A DNA stretch of 10,483 nucleotides from Pullibacteroides sp964436335 (GTDB lineage Bacteria; Bacteroidota; Bacteroidia; Bacteroidales; P3): contig CAYTCD010000065.1 of the NCBI GenBank assembly GCA_964436335.1, forward strand, positions 1 to 10,483, given 5' to 3'. Position 1 is the first letter of the stretch; each line of letters starts with the position of its first letter. Shown here piece by piece: positions 1-7,089 of the stretch. The position numbers were made by a program, and so were the translations under genes. The notes under the pieces were generated by a model. It did not search any database, was not told where the DNA came from, and worked only from the letters and a program-made list of their open reading frames with translations.

Positions 1-125
1 TTTTTTGAAAAAAGTTTTCAACAACCCCCTCTCAGGAGTTTCAGGAAACCCGCCCCCTCCTCAGGGTATCCAAGGGCCTTCCTTTCCGGATTTGTTCTTT
101 TTCCCTTAATTTTTTCCAAAAATAA
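1..125. other. Gene-free stretch downstream of rnpB
   Basis: I see no plausible coding sequence here. The stretch holds a short A/T palindrome at 5-21 (arms TTGAAAA and TTTTCAA around a 3-nt centre) and a C-rich block around 45-60. The T-rich tract at 118-129, read on the minus strand, directly follows the 3' end of rnpB and may end its transcript. Nothing else is recognisable. Confidence 0.5.
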
Positions 126-471
126 AAAAGGAATGGTTCTATAAGCCGGGTTCTGTACCTGCAATACAGGCGACTGTCATTTATCTCGGCGGACCGTTGC
201 CGGACCGCTCCATCGATCTACCCCCCGTCATCGGCCGAGCCCGCCTTGACATACGGTATATTTGATCTTTCAACCCATAAGGTTTACCCCGAGGTAACGT
301 CACCGCACCCCGCGTGAGCTCTTACCTCACGTTTTCACCCTTACCGGAAAACCGGCGGTTATTTTCTGCGGCACTGTCTGTCGGCCTCGCGGCCGCCTTC
401 CCGTTAGGAAGTATGGTGGCTCAGTGTTGCCCGGACTTTCCTCTGCATGCAGCGACAGTCCGAACCATTCC
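126..471 (-). ncRNA. rnpB: RNase P RNA (catalytic RNA subunit, type A)
   Basis: This is the RNA subunit of ribonuclease P, the ribozyme that removes 5' leaders from precursor tRNAs. On the minus strand the hallmark 5' conserved region GAGGAAAGTCCGGGC lies at 443-429, and the 3' conserved region ACAGAACCCGGCTTAT lies at 156-141. The two can pair to form P4. The ends form a 10-bp P1 helix: GGAATGGTTC at 471-462 pairs with GAACCATTCC at 139-130. The central AGGGTGAAAACGTGAGGTAAGAG element, near 338-316, matches the conserved P10-P12 region. The size, about 345 nt, fits bacterial type A. A T-rich tract (129-118) follows P1. The 3' end is uncertain by a few bases. The gene starts only about 10 nt after the stop codon of the response regulator, so its promoter must lie inside that gene's 3' end. 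Confidence 0.96.
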
Positions 472-476
472 GAAAG

Positions 477-484
477 CGAAATTA
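477..484 (-). promoter_or_regulatory. Candidate rnpB -7 promoter element
   Basis: On the minus strand TAATTTCG matches the Bacteroidota -7 consensus TAnnTTTG at all but one base. It lies 5 nt upstream of position 471, the first base of the P1 helix, which is the expected distance to a transcription start. Its first three bases are the TAA stop codon of the response-regulator gene. No convincing -33 element is visible, so this is an inference from position and similarity. Confidence 0.4.
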
Positions 485-1642
485 CAGATATTTTTCGATT
501 TCCGTGCGGCTTATCGGGCCGGGACAGAGTATCAGAAGGCGTTCGATAACGTTGCGCAACTGGCGGATATTGCCCTCCCAGGGTTGGGATTGCAGGCAGA
601 CCAAGGCGTCTTCGGTCATCTCAACGGCAGGTTTTCCCATCGCCGCCGACAGTTGCCCGATAAAATAGTTGACCAACAGCGGTATGTCCGCCACATGCTC
701 GCGCAAAGGCGGCACCTTGATAACGATAACGCTCAGGCGGTGGTAGAGGTCTTCGCGGAAACGGCCTGCGGCGATTTCCGCCGGCAAGTCCTTGTTGGTG
801 GCGGCGATGACCCGCGCGTTGACGGCAATCGGTTTCTCTCCCCCCACCCGCATGATGGTACGTTCCTGCAAGGCACGCAACACCTTGGCTTGGGCGGCCA
901 GGCTCATATCGCCTATCTCGTCGAGAAACAGCGTGCCGTCCTGCGCCTGCTCGAAACTCCCCTTGCGCTGCTTCACTGCCGAAGTGAACGAACCCTTTTC
1001 GTGTCCGAAAAGCTCGCTCTCTATCAGTTCGGAGGGAATGGCGGCGCAGTTCACTTCTACAAAAGGTCCGTTTGCCACACGGCTGCCTTGATGAATACGG
1101 CGGGCGATCAGTTCCTTGCCCGTGCCGTTCTCGCCCGTTATCAACACACGGGCATCGGTGGGCGCAACCTTGTCGGCCATCTCCAGCGCGGTGCCGAAAT
1201 CGCCGGCATTGCCCACGATACGGTATTTTTCCTCCACCTGCCGTTGCAGAGGCTGTGTCTTGGCCACCAAATGTTCGCGCTCCAAGGCGTTCTTGAGCGA
1301 TACCAGAATACGGTTCAAGTCTAAAGGCTTCTCGATGAAATCGAACGCACCTTTCTTGATGCAGTCCACCGCCGTTTCTATATCGCCGTGGCCGGACACC
1401 ATGATGAAAGGCACCGCTTGCAAAGACAGAGCTTTTTCCAACAGTTCCACCCCGTCCATGCCCGGCATCTTGATGTCGCAGAAAACCGCCCCATAGGTAT
1501 TTTTCTGCAAAAGCGCGAGCGCTTTCTTGCCATCGGCGGCCTCATCCACCGTGAAACCCTCGTATTCGAAGATTTCACGCAGGCTTCCGCGTATCAAGGC
1601 TTCGTCATCCACCACCAGCAGGCGGCATCCTTTCACTTCCAT
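482..1642 (-). CDS. NtrC-family sigma-54 response regulator without DNA-binding domain
   Basis: A 386-residue two-component response regulator, predicted cytosolic, that should activate RpoN (sigma-54) RNA polymerase. Residues 6-120 form a receiver with the acidic pocket D12/D13, phospho-acceptor D56 in CDIKMPGMDG, switch residue S83 and K105. Residues about 140-375 form the AAA+ domain, with Walker A GENGTGKE (170-177), Walker B LFLDEIGD (238-245), arginine residues R296 and R302 in FREDLYHRL, and sensor II GNIRQLRN (357-364). The sigma-54 contact loop reads GSFTSA (217-222) rather than GAFTGA. The protein stops about 20 residues after sensor II, so the Fis-type helix-turn-helix usual in NtrC proteins is missing. 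From memory, short Bacteroidota relatives with a GAFTSA-like loop also lack it, so I read this as an intact gene rather than a broken one. The start is 26 nt after the ABC permease stop, which suggests co-transcription. No partner histidine kinase is in the window. Confidence 0.93.
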   Translation of the reverse strand: MEVKGCRLLVVDDEALIRGSLREIFEYEGFTVDEAADGKKALALLQKNTYGAVFCDIKMPGMDGVELLEKALSLQAVPFIMVSGHGDIETAVDCIKKGAFDFIEKPLDLNRILVSLKNALEREHLVAKTQPLQRQVEEKYRIVGNAGDFGTALEMADKVAPTDARVLITGENGTGKELIARRIHQGSRVANGPFVEVNCAAIPSELIESELFGHEKGSFTSAVKQRKGSFEQAQDGTLFLDEIGDMSLAAQAKVLRALQERTIMRVGGEKPIAVNARVIAATNKDLPAEIAAGRFREDLYHRLSVIVIKVPPLREHVADIPLLVNYFIGQLSAAMGKPAVEMTEDALVCLQSQPWEGNIRQLRNVIERLLILCPGPISRTEIEKYL

Positions 1643-1668
1643 TTCGGATAGATTTTAAAACTGAAAAC

Positions 1669-2985
1669 TTAGGATTTATAACGGATCCACTTCCAAAGTT
1701 CCTTGTAGCTTCCTTTCTTGCCATACATAAGGATTCCCACACGGTAGATGCGCGAGGCCACCCAAATGGAAGCAATGAAGCCCAACACCAGAAGCCCTAT
1801 CGAAAGCGCCAGTTCCCAAGCGGGAACGCCGAACGGGATACGGGCCAGCATCACGATGGGCGACGTGAACGGAATCATCGAACCCCAAAAGGCCAGCGGC
1901 CCCGAAGGATTCTGCAACACATTGGAGGTAATAATCAGGGCTACAATCAAAGGCACGGTAATGGGCAGCATGAATTGGGAGGCGTCTTCTTCCTTTTCCA
2001 CCGCCGAACCCACGGCGGCAAACAGCGAAGCGTACAGGAGGTAACCGCCCAAGAAATAAACGAGGAAGAACAAGACCAGCTGTTTGATATGCAGGCTCGC
2101 CACAATGGCCTGAAAATCGCGCATCATTTCCTGAAACTCGTTCATTGGCATCATATCGGTAGGCATACCGCTCTGCGCGGCGGCCAACTGGGCGGCATCC
2201 ACTCCGCCGCCGGTAAGCAATCCCACCACCAGCATGAGAATCAACGAAAGCACAATCCAGACCAAAAACTGGGTCAGGCAGACCAGCACCAGCCCTATCA
2301 CCTTGCCCATCAGCAGCTGCATAGGCTTTACCGAAGAAATCATCACTTCGATAATGCGGCTCGACTTCTCTTCGATTACCCCGGCCATAATCATGTTGCC
2401 GAACATAAAGATGAACATGTAGATAAGAAAGCCAAGCACATAAGCCAGCACCGTCTTGACCTCGGTATAGGAACGCTCGCCGGTCTTGCGGTTCTGAGAA
2501 ACGATATCCGCCTTGGCATTATTGATATAGGTAAAGGTTTCCTGGTCTATATCGCTTTCCCTTTGCAGCAGTTCCATGCGAAGCCGAGTTTCGGCCATCG
2601 TCTCTATCTTGGAAAGTTTGGATACCGAAGGTTCCGTTTTTTCGTAGAACAGCTGGATGTTCTGACGGTTGCTGTCTTGCGAACCCAGATACAGCCACAG
2701 CATGGCATCGTATTGGCCCTCGCGCATACCCTCGAAAGCCACCGCCGTGTCCTGCACGTATTCAAAGGTGTCATCGCCCTCACTCACAAAGGAGTCGGCA
2801 TACATCCCCGTTTCGTCCACCACGGCAAAGACGGTCTTGCTGCCGCCGATGGTGGCGATCAAAGCCGAAGAGAACACCAGCCCCACCATCAGCACCGGCA
2901 CGAGAATGGTGGCTATCAGAAAGCTCTTTTTCTTGACTCTCGTCATATACTCCCGCTGGAGCACAACCCACGTGTTATTTTTCAT
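1669..2985 (-). CDS. ABC-2 type exporter permease (NatB/YhaP-like)
   Basis: A 438-residue inner-membrane permease of the ABC-2 family, similar in layout to NatB (sodium efflux) and YhaP. One transmembrane helix near residues 21-46 follows a basic N-terminus with the motif REYMTRVKKKSF. A periplasmic domain of about 130 residues comes next (about 48-175). Five more hydrophobic segments follow, at about 178-204, 226-258, 302-326, 339-356 and 392-412. The cytosolic motif EEKSSRIIEVMISS (205-218) is typical of this family. A Met- and Ala-rich loop (about 260-295) sits between the third and fourth helices. The ATG overlaps the end of the ATPase gene by 11 nt, which indicates translational coupling. 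The substrate cannot be read from sequence: sodium, peptides or drugs are all possible for the family. Confidence 0.92.
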   Translation of the reverse strand: MKNNTWVVLQREYMTRVKKKSFLIATILVPVLMVGLVFSSALIATIGGSKTVFAVVDETGMYADSFVSEGDDTFEYVQDTAVAFEGMREGQYDAMLWLYLGSQDSNRQNIQLFYEKTEPSVSKLSKIETMAETRLRMELLQRESDIDQETFTYINNAKADIVSQNRKTGERSYTEVKTVLAYVLGFLIYMFIFMFGNMIMAGVIEEKSSRIIEVMISSVKPMQLLMGKVIGLVLVCLTQFLVWIVLSLILMLVVGLLTGGGVDAAQLAAAQSGMPTDMMPMNEFQEMMRDFQAIVASLHIKQLVLFFLVYFLGGYLLYASLFAAVGSAVEKEEDASQFMLPITVPLIVALIITSNVLQNPSGPLAFWGSMIPFTSPIVMLARIPFGVPAWELALSIGLLVLGFIASIWVASRIYRVGILMYGKKGSYKELWKWIRYKS

Positions 2986-3913
2986 TTTCTTCGGCGTTTT
3001 TAACGGTTTGGATAAAGATATCGTTCATTCCGGGGAGTTTTTCCGAAAACTCCTTCACATCCCCGTACTTCATCAGGGCCTGCAAAACGGCGTTTCCGCC
3101 CGTATCGCCCTGCGGCAGGCGTATCTTGAGGTCGTACAGTCCCGGCGTGTCGCGGCGTTCGCACCCGAGTACGTCCAGTTCCGAACGCAGGCTCTCCACC
3201 CGGGCTTCCTCGCTCTTCAAGGACACGTGATACACATTGCCGCTGAACTGGCGGCGTATGTCGTCCACCTTGCCGTCCAAGACTTTCTTCGACTTGTTGA
3301 TCAAGGCTATCTCGTCGCAGATTTCCTCCACCGAAGCCATGTTGTGGGTGGAAAATATCACCGTCGAACCCTCTTTGCGCAGGTTCAGTATCTCGTCTTT
3401 GAGCAACTGGGCGTTGAGCGGGTCGAATCCGCTGAAAGGCTCGTCGAAAATCAGGAGTTTGGGACGGTGCAGCACCGTCACCACAAACTGTATCTTCTGC
3501 TGCATCCCCTTGGAGAGTTCCATCACCTTCTTGTTCCACCACGAATCGATGCCGAATTTCTCGAACCATTGGTGCAGGCGCGTGGCGGCTTCCTTGCGGC
3601 CGAGCCCTTTGAGCTGCGCCAGATACATGGCTTGGTCACCCACCTTCATATTGCGGTATAATCCGCGTTCTTCGGGCAGGTAACCCACCTGATAGATATG
3701 GTGCTGTGCCAGTTTTTCGCCGGAGAGCAACACGCTGCCTTCATCGGGGGCGGTAATCTGATTGATGATGCGTATCAGGGTGGTCTTTCCCGCGCCGTTC
3801 GGCCCGAGAAGCCCGAAGATGCAGCCTTCGGGAATACGGATGCTTACATGATCCAAGGCCGTGTAGGCACCGTAACGCTTCACCACACCTTGGGTTTCCA
3901 ACAAATAGTTCAT
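2975..3913 (-). CDS. ABC exporter ATP-binding protein (NatA/YhaQ-like)
   Basis: A 312-residue cytosolic ATPase that should power the permease encoded next to it. Visible motifs are Walker A GPNGAGKTT (37-45), a Q-loop region VGYLPEERGLY (76-86) in which the segment is of the YLPEERGLY type, signature LSKGMQQK (133-140), Walker B LLIFDEP (153-159) and the switch histidine H190 in FSTHNM. Residues about 210-300 form an accessory C-terminal domain resembling DUF4162, which usually accompanies this ATPase subfamily. I chose the ATG at 3913 rather than the in-frame TTG at 3934, because a good -7 promoter element at 3937-3944 predicts transcription starting near 3930, inside the longer version. The gene is first in the ATPase-permease-response regulator set. 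Confidence 0.95.
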   Translation of the reverse strand: MNYLLETQGVVKRYGAYTALDHVSIRIPEGCIFGLLGPNGAGKTTLIRIINQITAPDEGSVLLSGEKLAQHHIYQVGYLPEERGLYRNMKVGDQAMYLAQLKGLGRKEAATRLHQWFEKFGIDSWWNKKVMELSKGMQQKIQFVVTVLHRPKLLIFDEPFSGFDPLNAQLLKDEILNLRKEGSTVIFSTHNMASVEEICDEIALINKSKKVLDGKVDDIRRQFSGNVYHVSLKSEEARVESLRSELDVLGCERRDTPGLYDLKIRLPQGDTGGNAVLQALMKYGDVKEFSEKLPGMNDIFIQTVKNAEENEK

Positions 3914-3936
3914 TGTGCGAAATTTTATCGACAAGG

Positions 3937-3944
3937 CAAAGATA
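3937..3944 (-). promoter_or_regulatory. Promoter -7 element of the ABC exporter operon
   Basis: On the minus strand TATCTTTG is a perfect match to the Bacteroidota -7 consensus TAnnTTTG. It sits 23 nt upstream of the ATG at 3913 and predicts a leader of about 17 nt. No clear -33 TTTG is visible. The rest of the 138-nt gap (3914-4051) is A/T-rich, with a TTAATATTAA palindrome at 3974-3983, and I see no clear intrinsic terminator for the upstream gene in it. Confidence 0.65.
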
Positions 3945-4051
3945 CGCTTTTTTTGTAATCGAAGTATTTTGTATTAATATTAAACATGTACAGACACCAC
4001 TTCTTTTCAGCAATATATACCACACTCATTACAAACAAGATGAATATTATT

Positions 4052-5641
4052 CTAGCGTATTGTTCTCCGCAGCAGAGAAAGATAATACAAAGCCTTCATG
4101 CCCATGCTGTCGGTTTTGACATGGCGAACATGAGGATCCTTCTTGTAAAAATCCTTTTTCTGTATCAATTTTCCGGCCTCGTCCAAAGCATTTCTCTCCT
4201 GTTCAAACAATCCCGCACCTGTTTTTTTCAACCTTGCCTTAAGCAAGTATCGTTGTTCAGATGGAAAAATTTTCCGCAATATCCGTATCGGCATCGGCCG
4301 CAACACCTCTCTTTTATCCTTTCGGAAATCTACTCCGAACGGCCTGAAACAAATACTGAAAAGCGCATCCTCATATATAGCCGATCCCTTTCTCTCACAA
4401 CAGGGAATACTGCGCCAATAACGGACAAATGCATCATCCCACAATGGCAGATACCAATCGAACCCTTCATATTCGTAAGCCCGCACCGAATTGACAATAA
4501 GATTGGATTGCCTATTGCGGACACCCCAATCGAAAAAAGCCTCCAACAGTGATTCTTCCGATTCTCCCACATTCTCCAGTACCGAGGCAAGCGCTTTGAT
4601 GACAAACCGTTTGTTTTTTGGAGTCAAAAAATTAACATTGAAATATTTCCCGAATATCTTCCTGGCTATATTTTGCCTTGTAAGACCGTTGGGGAAATGG
4701 CTTCCGCCAAGCATATCGCCCGAATGCCCAGGCATAATCAACGCATTTTCCGGCAACAGTTTTTTTTCTTTCAGTTCCCGTATCGCCACTATATCCTGAA
4801 TATGCGCGATAGATTTCAGATTACCTCCGTAATGTAAATAATATTCAAAATCAGGACTTTCGATAAAATTCGCCCATTTCTCCGGGGTATATTCCACAAA
4901 CAGCCACTCTAAATCAAGTTGATCGGCCACCCTGCGGGATATGGCCACTTCCGGACTTTCCTTTATCCCGTATGTATAACATATCACACGGGGAAATCCA
5001 TACTTCTTGCATATACAGGCCAGTAACCGGGAATCATATCCTCCGCTCAAGGGTATCGCCACAGGCCGGCCGGCCGCAATCTCCCACATCCGTTCGGCCA
5101 CTTGCCGCAACACACTGTCCAGTTCAAACAAGTCTGAGGTCTGAAGCAGATATTGTTTTTCAACGGGCCTGTCGTAGGATTTCTCCCGTACTTGCCCTTC
5201 TTCAAGCAGCACATACGAAGTAGCCGGCACCACATGGCAATCCCGCAACAACGTACGGTTCTCCCCCACATGACCCGCCGAAAGGTATTCACATACGGAA
5301 AGTTCTGAAAACGCTCTATCGCCTATCGTTTGCCACGCCGTAATTCCCGAATCGGTTACGGAATACCCGTTTTCTGTTTTATAATACAGCAAAGGATAGG
5401 TTTTCAACTTATCGGCAATAAGCAGACACCGCCCCTCCCGAATCAAAACCATACTGAAACTGCCGTTCAGGCGATACAAGCATTCGTCCAGACTGTTTTC
5501 CGCCCAAGCCTCCGCCACTTTACGGCAGAGGCATTCTGCCTGCAGCAATTCTGTATCCCAAAAGGCAAAGCCTTTCACATAGCCGCACGGAAAACGCTGC
5601 CACGCATGAATCAGATTGTTTTCCAACAGAATATTCACCAT
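4052..5641 (-). CDS. Asparagine-synthetase-like protein, glutaminase cysteine missing
   Basis: A 529-residue homologue of glutamine-hydrolysing asparagine synthetases (AsnB/AsnH type). The ATP pyrophosphatase (PP-loop) motif SGGYDS is at 199-204, and the later GHSGDMLGG (305-313) matches the usual (S/G)DE(x)FGG region, but with Met where catalytic Glu is normal. The N-terminal part keeps the glutaminase fold signature LNGSFSMVLI (about 58-67) and an ADKLKTYPLLYY segment like the family's ARDRxGxKPLYY. It starts MVNILLENN, without the Cys that must follow Met in an active glutaminase. It may therefore use free ammonia, or another amine or acid, for example to amidate or aminoacylate a surface sugar. 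I chose the ATG at 5641 because it overlaps the flippase stop by 7 nt (ATGGTGA). A longer reading to 5758 would overlap by 124 nt. The gene is noticeably A+T-richer than its neighbours (19 G/C in 4621-4680). Substrate unknown. Confidence 0.87.
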   Translation of the reverse strand: MVNILLENNLIHAWQRFPCGYVKGFAFWDTELLQAECLCRKVAEAWAENSLDECLYRLNGSFSMVLIREGRCLLIADKLKTYPLLYYKTENGYSVTDSGITAWQTIGDRAFSELSVCEYLSAGHVGENRTLLRDCHVVPATSYVLLEEGQVREKSYDRPVEKQYLLQTSDLFELDSVLRQVAERMWEIAAGRPVAIPLSGGYDSRLLACICKKYGFPRVICYTYGIKESPEVAISRRVADQLDLEWLFVEYTPEKWANFIESPDFEYYLHYGGNLKSIAHIQDIVAIRELKEKKLLPENALIMPGHSGDMLGGSHFPNGLTRQNIARKIFGKYFNVNFLTPKNKRFVIKALASVLENVGESEESLLEAFFDWGVRNRQSNLIVNSVRAYEYEGFDWYLPLWDDAFVRYWRSIPCCERKGSAIYEDALFSICFRPFGVDFRKDKREVLRPMPIRILRKIFPSEQRYLLKARLKKTGAGLFEQERNALDEAGKLIQKKDFYKKDPHVRHVKTDSMGMKALYYLSLLRRTIR

Positions 5642-6963
5642 ACCCGAAAAGCCCAAAAAAGAATCATCAACAAGATACCGCCTCCGATAGCCGCTTTGAG
5701 GCCAATTCCCAGCCGCAACCGCAGTGTACCGCAAATAAAGAGGCCTTCCACCATCCAAAGAAGAAATCCCGTAACACTATACAGAATCATAACGGTAGCA
5801 AAAGAAAGACGGAGATATCCGCCGCACAGCACAACCGCCATCCGGCACAAAAACATAAGCAGGTTCAAGAACATCTCGGTCTTTTGCCGGTCTTTGGCAT
5901 CGAATATCCAGGCTAACGGAGATAGGCAAAGCACAGCGACAAACCACGGTGAAAGATAGATCGAATACAGTCCCACCCGTGCCCATTCCGCACCCAATAC
6001 AAAAGAAAACAAACGTTCGCCACCTGCACAGAGAATCGCAAACAGCAGTGCGCCAAGCACGGCTGTAAAAGCAAAAAAACGGCCAGCAATACGACCGGTT
6101 TCCTGCAATGTACAGGCCGTAGCCTTTTTATAGAAAACCTGTCCAAGCGAAACTCCTATAAGGCTAACCGGCAAAAACAAAAGACTGAGCGACATTGAAA
6201 AATATCCAATTTCTGACTTGGGGTAAAAAACAGCCAAAAGCAGAACCGGCAGATTAGTGGAAAGGGCATTGAGCAGGTTTCCCGCCATAAGATAACGTGG
6301 AAAATCCTTGTACCGGACGGCCAGTTGCCCGATACGTTTCCAAGAAAAGCATCGCCGGACGCTCCCCGCAAGACGGTTCTTTGCGACATAAGCCACACAA
6401 CCGCCCGCCCAACCGACCACACACCCCACTATCAAACCTGTTCCCACGTGCATCAAGCCCAATCCCATACGAAACACCGCCTGTACCACACTTTTGGAGA
6501 TGTTTGCCACTGTGATCCGCTTGTATTTTTCGCACCGAAGGGCATAGTTGCTCAGTATCTGATACCCGGCTATAAAAAGCAGCAGCAAGGGTAAACCGTA
6601 TTTTCCAGGAAAATCCGCCAAAGCCGCCACCCCAAAACCCGATCCCACTGTAAACACCACCAGTGTAAGCAAGCTCACGCCCACCGCCACGATAGCTGAA
6701 AGCGCCATCAGGTTGAGGGCATCCACCTCTCGCTTGGGACGAACGATGGCATAGTCGTAACGACCGCAGACAAACACGGCCAGAATGCCCGCGCAATTGA
6801 TAAAGATGCCCAGATCTCCGTAATTCCGAGGTGTGTAAATCCGCGCAAGCACCAAAGACATCAGCACGGGAATCAATTGAGAAACCACGCTCCCCACGCT
6901 CAATATAGCCACACTGCGCACGATTTCGGACTTGCCGAGTTCCTTTAATCCTTTCAACAGCAT
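5635..6963 (-). CDS. Wzx-like oligosaccharide flippase (MOP superfamily)
   Basis: A 442-residue polytopic inner-membrane protein of the MOP/PST group (COG2244-like), expected to flip undecaprenyl-linked oligosaccharides from the cytosolic to the periplasmic face. About a dozen hydrophobic segments are visible. Two family hallmarks stand out: the N-terminal helix pair with SVVSQLIPVLMSLVLARIYTP (split around residues 26-45), and the central stretch from YKDFPRYLMAGNLLNALS (218-235) to SLGQVFYKKA (272-281), which is typical of lipopolysaccharide or O-antigen translocases. The length is normal for the family. The ATG at 6963 follows a -7 promoter element at 6995-7002. The stop codon overlaps the start of the asparagine-synthetase-like gene, so the two are probably made together. 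No glycosyltransferases or polymerase lie nearby, so the glycan it serves must be encoded elsewhere. Confidence 0.92.
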   Translation of the reverse strand: MLLKGLKELGKSEIVRSVAILSVGSVVSQLIPVLMSLVLARIYTPRNYGDLGIFINCAGILAVFVCGRYDYAIVRPKREVDALNLMALSAIVAVGVSLLTLVVFTVGSGFGVAALADFPGKYGLPLLLLFIAGYQILSNYALRCEKYKRITVANISKSVVQAVFRMGLGLMHVGTGLIVGCVVGWAGGCVAYVAKNRLAGSVRRCFSWKRIGQLAVRYKDFPRYLMAGNLLNALSTNLPVLLLAVFYPKSEIGYFSMSLSLLFLPVSLIGVSLGQVFYKKATACTLQETGRIAGRFFAFTAVLGALLFAILCAGGERLFSFVLGAEWARVGLYSIYLSPWFVAVLCLSPLAWIFDAKDRQKTEMFLNLLMFLCRMAVVLCGGYLRLSFATVMILYSVTGFLLWMVEGLFICGTLRLRLGIGLKAAIGGGILLMILFWAFRVW

Positions 6964-6994
6964 TCAAAAAAATTTGGCGGATTTTCGCAAAAGG

Positions 6995-7002
6995 CAAATT
7001 TA
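6995..7002 (-). promoter_or_regulatory. Promoter -7 element for the flippase/Asn-synthetase-like pair
   Basis: On the minus strand TAAATTTG matches TAnnTTTG exactly and lies about 31 nt upstream of the flippase ATG, giving a predicted leader of about 25 nt. It is downstream of the glnA terminator, so the pair appears to be its own transcription unit. A -33 element is not obvious. Confidence 0.55.
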
Positions 7003-7035
7003 GCAAATCGCAGAGACTCTTTCTTCTGAACTGAG

Positions 7036-7071
7036 AAAAAAAATCCGGACAGCAAACGCTATCCGGATTTT
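7036..7071 (-). terminator. Intrinsic terminator of glnA
   Basis: On the minus strand a 14-bp stem (7071-7058 with 7053-7040, one G-U pair) closes on a GTTT loop. It ends in a run of eight T (7043-7036). It starts about 18 nt after the glnA stop codon. The opposite strand has only four T after the stem, so it mainly serves glnA. Confidence 0.92.
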
Positions 7072-7089
7072 CCTAAAGGGCAAAGAAAC

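Noticed and set aside
5..21. A/T palindrome as a terminator for rnpB
   Set aside because: The stem is only A/T-rich and lies over 100 nt beyond the RNA. The T-rich tract right after P1 is a better place for termination.
482..500. The regulator as a pseudogene cut short by rnpB
   Set aside because: The reading frame is intact, the AAA+ domain is complete, and I recall short DBD-less relatives in this phylum, so a functional short protein is more likely.
314..1324. A 336-residue plus-strand open frame across rnpB and the regulator
   Set aside because: It runs through the conserved core of RNase P RNA and antisense to a clear NtrC-type gene, and its translation shows no domain.
1975..3003. A 342-residue plus-strand frame opposite the ABC permease
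   Set aside because: His/Gln-rich shadow of a well-supported membrane protein gene on the other strand.
3914..3934. TTG start seven codons upstream for the ABC ATPase
   Set aside because: It would lie at about the predicted transcription start. The ATG at 3913 begins a normal NatA-like N-terminus.
5642..5758. N-terminal extension of the asparagine-synthetase-like protein by 39 residues
   Set aside because: It would overlap the flippase by 124 nt and adds residues unlike the family. The ATG at 5641 gives a typical 7-nt coupled overlap.
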